Positions 9,382 to 16,534 of a DNA stretch of 64,000 nt are shown here, in pieces. The stretch is taken from positions 62,001-126,000 of the forward strand of contig JAJEHI010000135.1 of NCBI GenBank assembly GCA_022823775.1, in the 5' to 3' direction. The notes below the pieces were generated by a model that was given only the letters and a program-made list of their open reading frames with translations, was not told where the DNA came from and made no database searches. The DNA comes from Defluviicoccus sp. Its GTDB lineage: Bacteria > Pseudomonadota > Alphaproteobacteria > MPNO01. The position numbers and the translations under genes are program-made. How positions within the stretch are numbered: the stretch's first letter is position 1; each line of letters starts with the position of its first letter.

Positions 9382-11745
9382 CTACTCCGCCGGATCGAAT
9401 GCCGCGCGGACGTCCTGCCAGCGGATCGGCAGAGTGTTGAACTCGACGCCGAAGGGCTTCAGCGCGTCGGTTACCGCGTTGGCGATCACCACCGGAGGCG
9501 CAATCGCGCCGCCTTCGCCGAGGCCCTTCACGCCGAGCGGGTTGAGCGGGGTCGGGGTTTCCATGTGGACGACCTCGATCGGCGGGGTCTCGGCGGCGGT
9601 CGGCAGCAGGTAATCGGCGAAACTTCCGGTGAGCAACTGCCCGGCCTCGTCGTATTCGATCGATTCGTACAGCGCGCCGCCGAGACCCTGCACCAGCCCG
9701 CCCTTGACCTGCCCGTCCGCGAGGCCCGGATTGACCAGCCGGCCGGCGTCGTGCACCTCGACATAGCGCTCCACCAGGACCCGCCCCGTATCGGGCTCGA
9801 CTTCCACGATGGCGGCGTTGGACGCATAGGCCCAGGTGACGGTCGGCGGCTCGTAATAGGACGTGGCCTCCAGCCCCGCCTCGCTTCCTTCCGGCCGGCG
9901 CGACAGCCAGCCCGGCGCGGCGGCGGCCGCCACCTCGCGCAGCGTCACCGACATCTCGGGCACGCCCTTCACCGCGACCTTGCCGTCGCGCAACTCCAGG
10001 TCGGCCTCGCTGGCTTCCAGCAGAGCGGCGGCGACCGCGAGCACCTTCGCCTTCACCTTGTCGCTGGCATCGCCGATCGCCGCCGACGAGGTCACGGTGC
10101 TCCGGCTCGCGATCGAGCCGTATCCCATCGTCAGGGTCGAGGTGTCGGCAAGCAGCACGACCACGTCCTCGATCGGCACCTTCCAGGCGTCCGCCGTCAC
10201 CTGGGCGAACACCGTCTCGTGCCCCTGGCCGATCGGGCAGGCGCCGGTCGACACCACGATCTTGCCGGACGCGTCGACTTTCACCGTCGCCCCCTCGAAC
10301 GGGCCCACGCCAGTCCCCTCGGTGTAGCAACCGAGCCCGAGCCCGAGATAGCGGCCCTCCGCGCGCGCCTTGTCCTGCCGCTCCCGGAACGCTTCGACGC
10401 CACCGATTTCCTCGATCGCGCGCCGCAGCGACGCCGGATAGTCGCCGCTGTCGTATGTCATCGGCACGCCGTCGCGATAGGGGAGGCCCACTTCGTAAGG
10501 CATACGTTCCGGGCCGATCATGTTGCGCAGCCGGACCTCGGCGGGTTCCATGCCGAGCGTGTCGGCGACGATGTCCATCAGCCGTTCGGTGACCTGCACC
10601 GCCTCGGGCCGGCCGGCGCCGCGATAGGGCGCGTTGGGGGTCTTGTTGGTGACGACGACCGCGGTGCCTCCCGCGAAATTGTCCACGTGATAGGGACCCA
10701 GCAGGTGGGCGGTGGTGTTGTAGGCGACGCCCGCGCCGACCGGCGAGTAGGCGCCCGAATCGACGATGAAGTCGTCGCGGAAAGCGAGGATCCGCCCCGT
10801 GTCGTCGAACCCGATCTCGGCATCGTGGATGTTGTCGCGCGAATGGGCGGCGTTGAGGATGTGCTCGTGCCGGTCCTCCACCCAGCGCACCGGGCGGCCG
10901 ATCCGGCGGGCGAGATACGGGATAATCAGGTCTTCCGGGTAGACGTGCCCCTTGCCGCCGAACCCGCCGCCGACATCGGGGGCCAGCACCCGGATCTTCT
11001 CCTCCGCCATGCCCAGCGCGAAGGCGAGCTCCTTCCTGACCCAGTGGACCACCTGGGTCGACGACCAGACGGTGAGCGAGTCCGTTCGCCGGTCGTATTC
11101 GGCCGCCACCCCCCGGCATTCGAGCGGCATCGCGGCATAGCGATGATGCCGGAAACGCCGCCTGACCCGGTGCGGCGCGGCCGCCATCGCGGCGGCCACG
11201 TCGCCCTTTTCGACGTAGAGTTCGGCGACCGCGTTGGTGCCGATATCCGGATGGACGATTTCCGCGCCGGGTGACGCCGCCGCTTCAGGGTCGACGACTG
11301 CCGCGAGAGGCTCGAACTCCGCGTCGATAGCCTCGACCGCGTCCTCCGCGGCGTACCGGCTGTCGGCGCAGACCACGGCGAAAGCCTCGCCGACATAGCG
11401 CACTCGGTCGCTCGCCATGAGGTTCTGCGGCGGCAGCGTAATCCGGTGGTCGACCCGATCCGCCCACCCCTTGGGCGCGGTGACCTGCATGCCGCCGATG
11501 GGCGGCATCTCCCCAGCCAGCTCGGCGCCGCCGAGCGCGAACGCCGCGCCGGGTTCGTCCATCGCCCGGGCGAAATCCACCGAAACGATCCTCGCATGGG
11601 CGAGCTGGCTTCGCGCGAAGGCGGCGTGGACCATCCCGGGCAGGACGAGGTCCGCGACATAGGACCCGTCGCCCAGCAGGAGGCGCCTGTCCTCGCGCCG
11701 GGGAACGGAGCGCCCGATATAGCCGTCGGGGGAAGGGGCGGTCAT
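9382..11745 (-). CDS. Molybdenum hydroxylase large (molybdopterin) subunit, form II CoxL-like
   Basis: Catalytic subunit of 787 residues of a three-subunit Mo hydroxylase. It has the N-terminal a/b hammerhead (IGRSVPRREDRRLLLGDGSY), the cofactor motif APDVGGGFGGKGH, the loop YRGAGRPE and the C-terminal VKGLGEGGAI carrying the catalytic Glu. The YRGAGR loop marks form II enzymes, not bona fide CO dehydrogenase. ATG 11745 overlaps the TGA of the 2Fe-2S gene (ATGA), so translation is coupled. It is the last gene of a six-gene operon that begins with an ABC importer, suggesting that the importer supplies the substrate, probably an N-heteroaromatic or aromatic acid (inference). Confidence 0.93.
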   Translation of the reverse strand: MTAPSPDGYIGRSVPRREDRRLLLGDGSYVADLVLPGMVHAAFARSQLAHARIVSVDFARAMDEPGAAFALGGAELAGEMPPIGGMQVTAPKGWADRVDHRITLPPQNLMASDRVRYVGEAFAVVCADSRYAAEDAVEAIDAEFEPLAAVVDPEAAASPGAEIVHPDIGTNAVAELYVEKGDVAAAMAAAPHRVRRRFRHHRYAAMPLECRGVAAEYDRRTDSLTVWSSTQVVHWVRKELAFALGMAEEKIRVLAPDVGGGFGGKGHVYPEDLIIPYLARRIGRPVRWVEDRHEHILNAAHSRDNIHDAEIGFDDTGRILAFRDDFIVDSGAYSPVGAGVAYNTTAHLLGPYHVDNFAGGTAVVVTNKTPNAPYRGAGRPEAVQVTERLMDIVADTLGMEPAEVRLRNMIGPERMPYEVGLPYRDGVPMTYDSGDYPASLRRAIEEIGGVEAFRERQDKARAEGRYLGLGLGCYTEGTGVGPFEGATVKVDASGKIVVSTGACPIGQGHETVFAQVTADAWKVPIEDVVVLLADTSTLTMGYGSIASRSTVTSSAAIGDASDKVKAKVLAVAAALLEASEADLELRDGKVAVKGVPEMSVTLREVAAAAAPGWLSRRPEGSEAGLEATSYYEPPTVTWAYASNAAIVEVEPDTGRVLVERYVEVHDAGRLVNPGLADGQVKGGLVQGLGGALYESIEYDEAGQLLTGSFADYLLPTAAETPPIEVVHMETPTPLNPLGVKGLGEGGAIAPPVVIANAVTDALKPFGVEFNTLPIRWQDVRAAFDPAE

Positions 11746-12218
11746 CGTTCGCCTCCGCTGGCGTATTCCGCCACCGCGTGGACGATGCCCTCGTAACCCG
11801 TGCATCGGCAGAGCACGGCGGCCATGCCCGAGCGGATTTCGGCTTCCGTCAGGTTCGGACGGTGGCGCACGAGGTCGAGCGCGGTCATCAGCATACCCGG
11901 CGTGCAGAAGCCGCATTGCAGCGCGCGGTGCTTGGAGAAAAGCTGCTGCAACCGGTGCAGCGTCTCGCCATCGGCAAGCCCCTCCACGGTGTCGATCTCG
12001 GCCCCGTCCGCCTGCACCGCCAACATCAGGCAGGACCGCGCCGCCTCGCCGTCGACATGCACGGTGCACGCGCCGCAAATGCCGTGTTCGCAGCCTACAT
12101 GTGTGCCGGTGAGGCCGAGCGTCTCGCGGAGAAAGTCGCTGAGCAGCATTCGCGGCTCGGCCTCTCCCGTCCGGGCCTCCCCGTTGACCGTCACGGTGAC
12201 GCTGCGTTTTGCGGTCAT
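11742..12218 (-). CDS. Mo hydroxylase small subunit with two [2Fe-2S] clusters (CoxS-like)
   Basis: Protein of 158 residues that carries electrons from the Mo site to FAD. The plant-ferredoxin-type cluster is in GCEHGICGACTVHVDG (with SCLML); the second, all-helical cluster is in QCGFCTPGML and CRCTGYEGIV. All eight Cys are present. It overlaps the FAD-subunit gene upstream and the large-subunit gene downstream by ATGA, giving fixed stoichiometry. Length is typical for the family. Confidence 0.95.
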   Translation of the reverse strand: MTAKRSVTVTVNGEARTGEAEPRMLLSDFLRETLGLTGTHVGCEHGICGACTVHVDGEAARSCLMLAVQADGAEIDTVEGLADGETLHRLQQLFSKHRALQCGFCTPGMLMTALDLVRHRPNLTEAEIRSGMAAVLCRCTGYEGIVHAVAEYASGGER

Positions 12219-13087
12219 GCGGCGACTCCCGCGCGGGTGTGGGCGGCGTTCAACGCGCGCCGCGCCATCGCGGCGGCGAGCTGGCGCCGATAGGCCGCGC
12301 TCGCATGGACGTCGTCGTGCGGGTCGGACGAAGCGGCGACGGCGTCGCAGGCGGCCTCTATCGCTTCGGTTTCGCAGGCGCTGTCGAGCAGGATCTCCTC
12401 GGCATTCCGGAAGCGCAGCGGGGCGGGGCCCAGGCCGCAGGCGGCGATCCGGGCATCGGTTACGCGGCCGTTCGTCAGCGCGATCTGCGCCGCGACGCCC
12501 GCGAGCGCGAAGTCGCCGTCGCGGCGGCTGATCTCGGCGAAGGCCGCGCCGGCGCCGCTCGGGATCCTGGGGAATTCGACCGCGACAAGCATCTCGTCCG
12601 GCTCCAGCGCCGTGGTCAGCACGTCGACGAAGAACCCCCCGGCTGCGATCCGGCGTTCGCCCCTGCGCGATCGGCAGACCATCGTCGCGTCCAGCGCGGC
12701 CGCGACCGCCGGGTCTTCCGCCGCGGGGTCGGCATTCGCGATGCTGCCCCCGACGGTGCCGCGCGTGCGGATAGGCAAATGGGCGACATACCGGGTCGCC
12801 TCGTGGAGCAGCGGCACCGCGCGCGCGACGTCTTCCGAGACCTCGATTTCGCGCTGGCGCGTCATCGCGCCGATGACGACTCGGTCGCCCTGGTCGTCGA
12901 TTCCGGCCAGCTCCGCCACGCCGTTTATGTCGATCAGCACGCTCGGCCGCGCGAGACGGAAGTTGAGCGCCGGCACCAGGCTCTGCCCGCCGGCGAGGAT
13001 TCGCGCGTCGGGTCCGCTGTCGGCCAAGAGGTCGAGGGCCTCGTCGAGGCCCTGCGGCGCGCGGTAGTCGAAACGGGGCGGTTTCAC
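12215..13087 (-). CDS. Mo hydroxylase FAD-binding medium subunit (CoxM-like)
   Basis: FAD subunit of 290 residues that passes electrons to a quinone, NAD or other acceptor. FAD-binding segments AGGQSLVPALNFRLARP (near residue 36) and RGTVGGSIANADPAAE (near residue 112) are clear. It starts at GTG 13087, 13 bases after the permease stop, and overlaps the 2Fe-2S gene by 4 bases. The medium-small-large order matches the cox operon. Confidence 0.93.
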   Translation of the reverse strand: MKPPRFDYRAPQGLDEALDLLADSGPDARILAGGQSLVPALNFRLARPSVLIDINGVAELAGIDDQGDRVVIGAMTRQREIEVSEDVARAVPLLHEATRYVAHLPIRTRGTVGGSIANADPAAEDPAVAAALDATMVCRSRRGERRIAAGGFFVDVLTTALEPDEMLVAVEFPRIPSGAGAAFAEISRRDGDFALAGVAAQIALTNGRVTDARIAACGLGPAPLRFRNAEEILLDSACETEAIEAACDAVAASSDPHDDVHASAAYRRQLAAAMARRALNAAHTRAGVAA

Positions 13088-13100
13088 GGCCGGCGTCCGG

Positions 13101-13898
13101 TCACAACTGCTGCCCGACGTCCCAGCGGATCACCAGCTTTTCCAGGAGCACGATCAGCGCATAGAGGATCACGCCGACGACGCTCAGGACGAAGATCGCG
13201 GCCATCAGCATCGGCGTGTCGACATTGCCTTCCGAAAAGACGATCAGGTAGCCGAGCCCTTCCTGCGCGGTCACGAATTCGGCGACGATAATGCCAATCA
13301 CCGCGAAGGTGATGCCGATCTTGAGCCCCGAGAAGATATAGGGCAGCGCCGTCGGGAACTCGATCTTGGAGAAGATGGTCCAGCGGCTCGCGCTGAACGA
13401 GCGCGCCATGCGGATCATCACCGGGTCGGTGCTCTGGATCCCGGCGAAGGTGTTGACCACCATCGGGAAGAACGCGATCACGAAGGCAAGCAGCACCCGC
13501 GATGTCATGCCGAGCCCGAACCAGACGATGAACAGCGGCGCGAGCGCCACCTTGGGCACGACCTGGAAGGCGATCACAAGCGGGTAGACCCCGACGCGAA
13601 ACAGGCGCGAGAATGCGAGCATGATGCCGAGGCCCACGCCGACCGCGACGGCAAGCAGGAAACCGTAGATGCATTGCACCGTCGTCGGCCAGGTGTGCTG
13701 CAAGAGCAGGTCGTGGCGCTCCACCATCACGTCGAAGATCCGGGTCGGCGTCGGCAGGATCGCCTCCGGAATCTTCAACACCACCACGATCACCTGCCAG
13801 AGCACCAGGATGGCGATCGAGATCGCCGTGGCTGGGGCTAGGGTGACCGCCTGGCTGGTGATCTGCGCGGCGACGCCGCCTTCGTCCGTCCGTGCCAT
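13101..13898 (-). CDS. ABC transporter permease, NitT/TauT (SsuC) family
   Basis: Inner-membrane permease of 265 residues with about six hydrophobic segments. The binding-protein-dependent EAA loop reads EFPTALPYIFSGLKIGI near residue 190 and docks the ATPase. Three bases separate its ATG from the ATPase stop. Together with the ATPase and the Tat-type binding protein it forms a complete nitrate/sulfonate/taurine-family importer. The transporter genes lie directly upstream of the Mo-hydroxylase genes in one transcription unit. Confidence 0.92.
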   Translation of the reverse strand: MARTDEGGVAAQITSQAVTLAPATAISIAILVLWQVIVVVLKIPEAILPTPTRIFDVMVERHDLLLQHTWPTTVQCIYGFLLAVAVGVGLGIMLAFSRLFRVGVYPLVIAFQVVPKVALAPLFIVWFGLGMTSRVLLAFVIAFFPMVVNTFAGIQSTDPVMIRMARSFSASRWTIFSKIEFPTALPYIFSGLKIGITFAVIGIIVAEFVTAQEGLGYLIVFSEGNVDTPMLMAAIFVLSVVGVILYALIVLLEKLVIRWDVGQQL

Positions 13899-13901
13899 GG
13901 C

Positions 13902-14666
13902 CTAACCCTCGATCGCTTCGCGAAGCTCGGCGACATAGACATTGAACGCCGGCGTTTCCTCGATCTCCAGCGTGCGCGGACGGGGAAGCTCGATGTCCAC
14001 GATCTTGCTGATCACCGCGGGGCGGGGCGACATTACGAAGACGCGGTCGGACAGGAATACCGCCTCGCGGATCGAGTGGGTGACGAACAGTACCGTCTTC
14101 TGGAACTCCTGCCAGATCCTGAGCAGCTCCTGGTTCATCGCGTCCCGGGTAATCGCGTCGAGCGCGCTGAAAGGCTCGTCCATCAGCAGCAGGCTCGGGT
14201 TGTGGATCAGCGCGCGGCAGATCGCCACCCGCTGCTGCATGCCGCCCGACAGCTCGCTTGGGAAATTATCGGCGAATCCGTCGAGTCCCGTCATCTCCAG
14301 GAGCGCCGCGGCCCCGTCCTGGTAATCGGCGATGCGCAGCCCAAGGCTCTCGATCGGAAACAGCACGTTCTTCTCGATCGTCCGCCACGGCATCAGTACC
14401 GGCGACTGGAAAACCACGCCGGTATCGCGCCGCGGCCCGGTGACTTCCTCCCGATCGATTGCGATCGAGCCCCCGCTGATCGGCAACAGCCCGCCGACCG
14501 CCATCAGCAATGTCGACTTGCCGCAACCGCTCGGCCCCAGGATCGACACGAACTCGCCCTCGTGGACGGCCATGTCGACATTGCGGATGGCTTCGATCTC
14601 CTCGCGGCGCGTCTGGTAGATCTTGCGCAGCGAGACGATCTGGACGTGGATTGAATTTTCGGCCAT
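13902..14666 (-). CDS. ABC transporter ATP-binding protein, NitT/TauT (SsuB) family
   Basis: ATPase of 254 residues with Walker A GPSGCGKSTLL, Q-loop VFQSPVLMPWRT, signature LSGGMQQRVAI, Walker B LLLMDEPFSALD and H-loop FVTHS. All catalytic parts are intact. It powers import through the adjacent permease. An 11-bp hairpin stands between the binding-protein stop and this start, which probably lowers ATPase/permease expression relative to the binding protein. Confidence 0.93.
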   Translation of the reverse strand: MAENSIHVQIVSLRKIYQTRREEIEAIRNVDMAVHEGEFVSILGPSGCGKSTLLMAVGGLLPISGGSIAIDREEVTGPRRDTGVVFQSPVLMPWRTIEKNVLFPIESLGLRIADYQDGAAALLEMTGLDGFADNFPSELSGGMQQRVAICRALIHNPSLLLMDEPFSALDAITRDAMNQELLRIWQEFQKTVLFVTHSIREAVFLSDRVFVMSPRPAVISKIVDIELPRPRTLEIEETPAFNVYVAELREAIEG

Positions 14667-14676
14667 GAGCTCCCTT

Positions 14677-14704
14677 CCCGGCCCGCCCCGAAGGGCGGGC
14701 CGGG
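14677..14704 (-). promoter_or_regulatory. Intercistronic hairpin after the binding-protein gene
   Basis: CCGGCCCGCCC pairs perfectly with GGGCGGGCCGG around a 4-base loop, in the gap between the binding protein (stop at 14755) and the ATPase (start 14666). There is no T-run, so it is more likely an mRNA-stability or partial-attenuation structure, which is common after binding-protein genes of ABC operons. Confidence 0.55.
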
Positions 14705-14754
14705 GCCGGTTCGCTAGCTATTCCCGATCCGACGGGGCGCCGTTCAGGCGCTCG

Positions 14755-15858
14755 TCACCCCTTGCTCGGATCGAACTTGGAGTTGATCTTGACCGCCGTC
14801 TCGTACTCGCTCGCCGACATCTTGATGTTGCCCGCGAACTTGTTGGTGAAGAGCTTTTCGACCGGCGGGACGTTCTTGGCTTCCATGTACTTGATGACCA
14901 CGTCGCGGGTGCGCGTCTGGTCGTCGGGCAGCATATAGCCGAGCCCGTGATCCTTCACCGCCGGACCCAGCGACAGCGCGTTCGTGTTGCCCGCTTGGGT
15001 CAGCAACAGGTTCCGGTCGCGCGTTTTCAACTCCGGTTTGGCCTCGATCATCGTGTCGAGCGCCTTGCCCGCGTCGAGGATCTGAAGCTTGAGCCCCTCC
15101 ATCGCGCCGTCGACCATCGCCTGAACCAGATCGGGCTCGTTCTTGATCATGTCGGAGCGGGTGATCAGCCCGAGATCGAGGGTCTGAAGGCCGAAATCGG
15201 CATAGAGGAAGTGGACCGACGGTGTCTTCTGCTCCAGCGTCGCTGCGTTGGACACGTAATAGCTGCCGGTGCACTCGGCCTGCTTATTGACCACCGTCGA
15301 GATCAGCTTGCTCGGATGCACGATGATCTGCTTGACCTTGGACTTGTCGATCCCGGCGGCCCGCGTGAAACCCGGGAGCATCACCGTGTCGCCGGACGCC
15401 GCCGCCTGGACGAGGCGCTTGCCTTCGAGATCCTTCACGGTCTTGATGCCGGAATCGCTCCGGCACGAGATTGCGATCGGGCTGCGCTGCAGCTTGGCGC
15501 CAATGCCGACCACGTCCAGCCCCTTGGAGACGCCGTTGACCATCACGCCGTAGCTTGCCTCGCCGAACATCGACTTTCCGGCCGAGATCGTCTTGCACGA
15601 CGCCCCCGAGCCGTAGCCGCGGGAGATCGCGACATCGAGGCCGCGGTTCTTCCAGTAAATCTTCTGAGCCGCAAACTCGAAAGAATGCCCGCCGACGAAC
15701 AGCCAGGGCAGCATGAATGTGACCTTGCGCATCTTGGACGCGCCGGCCTCCCGGATGAACGCGGGCGCCGTGCCGGTCGCCAGGATCAGGCCGAGGCCGG
15801 TCGTGCTCGCAAGGAACGACCGTCTGGTCGGGGCCTTCCCAATCTTCTTGTCCTTCAC
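14755..15858 (-). CDS. Tat-exported ABC substrate-binding protein (NMT1/TauA-like)
   Basis: Periplasmic binding protein of 367 residues. The N-terminus APTRRSFLASTTGLGLILA is a twin-arginine signal, so it is exported folded. The mature part has the SsuA/NMT1 layout (TFMLPWLFVGGHSFEFAAQK, then the SPIAISCRSDSGIKTVKDLEGK domain boundary). GTG 15858 is chosen because AGGAGG precedes it with 7-base spacing. It is the first gene of the ABC/Mo-hydroxylase operon; the ligand is presumably the hydroxylase substrate or its precursor. Divergent from the cupin gene at 15997. Confidence 0.9.
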   Translation of the reverse strand: MKDKKIGKAPTRRSFLASTTGLGLILATGTAPAFIREAGASKMRKVTFMLPWLFVGGHSFEFAAQKIYWKNRGLDVAISRGYGSGASCKTISAGKSMFGEASYGVMVNGVSKGLDVVGIGAKLQRSPIAISCRSDSGIKTVKDLEGKRLVQAAASGDTVMLPGFTRAAGIDKSKVKQIIVHPSKLISTVVNKQAECTGSYYVSNAATLEQKTPSVHFLYADFGLQTLDLGLITRSDMIKNEPDLVQAMVDGAMEGLKLQILDAGKALDTMIEAKPELKTRDRNLLLTQAGNTNALSLGPAVKDHGLGYMLPDDQTRTRDVVIKYMEAKNVPPVEKLFTNKFAGNIKMSASEYETAVKINSKFDPSKG

Positions 15859-15996
15859 GATATTGCCTCCTCTGTTTCCGTCCCGCCAAGACGGTATCAA
15901 CGGTCCGCGGCCGGTACAACCTCGTCCGGGCATTGTCCGCCCGCGCCGCCGGTGCCATCATCCGGGCAGCTTGGCCAGGACTGCGAGGAGCTTCCG

Positions 15997-16530
15997 ATGA
16001 CGATTGCCCGGCACGAACGCCCGCCCGAGCTCGCGGGCGTCCCGTTGAACGAGATCGCCGAGCGCTACACCCGTGCCTTCCGGGAGATCGTGCCCGACTG
16101 GGAGGCCTTCGAGGATGCGAAGATCGAAGGGTACAAGCGGGCCCAGCACCGCTTCATCGGCCCCGGCGGTTCGGGCAAGCATCACGATACCGAGGCGATC
16201 CCGGCGCGCGGCTTCACGCTCTCCATCATGTATGTGGAGCCGGGCCAGGGGAATGCGGCCCACACGCACGAGGTGGAGGAAATCTTCTTCGTGCTCCAGG
16301 GCCATCTCACCGTGTTCTTCGACGACGAAAACACCGGCGAGCGGATCGAGAAACGGCTCGGGCCGTGGGAATGCGCCGCCTGCCCGCCCGGCGTCGTCCA
16401 CGGCTATATCAACGACAGCCTGGAGCCCGTCTATTTCCAGGTCATGCTCGGACGCGGCAGGCCGGAAACCATGGGCTATTCCGACGACGAACTCTTCCAG
16501 CGACGCGACGCCCACCTGAAAAGCGCCTGA
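15997..16530 (+). CDS. Cupin-domain protein
   Basis: Small single cupin of 177 residues. Metal ligands are AAHTHEVEEIFFVLQGHLTVFF (His-x-His-x4-Glu) and PPGVVHGYIN (third His), so a metal site is likely. The ATG follows CGAGGAG by 6 bases. It is 4 bases upstream of the second Mo-hydroxylase large subunit, so they are co-transcribed; in that setting it may act on the hydroxylated product as a dioxygenase or isomerase (inference). Divergent from the ABC/Mo operon, with 138 bases between. Confidence 0.82.
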   Translation: MTIARHERPPELAGVPLNEIAERYTRAFREIVPDWEAFEDAKIEGYKRAQHRFIGPGGSGKHHDTEAIPARGFTLSIMYVEPGQGNAAHTHEVEEIFFVLQGHLTVFFDDENTGERIEKRLGPWECAACPPGVVHGYINDSLEPVYFQVMLGRGRPETMGYSDDELFQRRDAHLKSA

Positions 16531-16534
16531 ACCG

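Noticed and set aside
7943-11119. 1058-residue minus-strand ORF
   Set aside because: It is a shadow of the CoxL-like gene in another frame: arginine/glycine-rich with no recognisable motif, and it also runs through the binding-protein gene in antisense.
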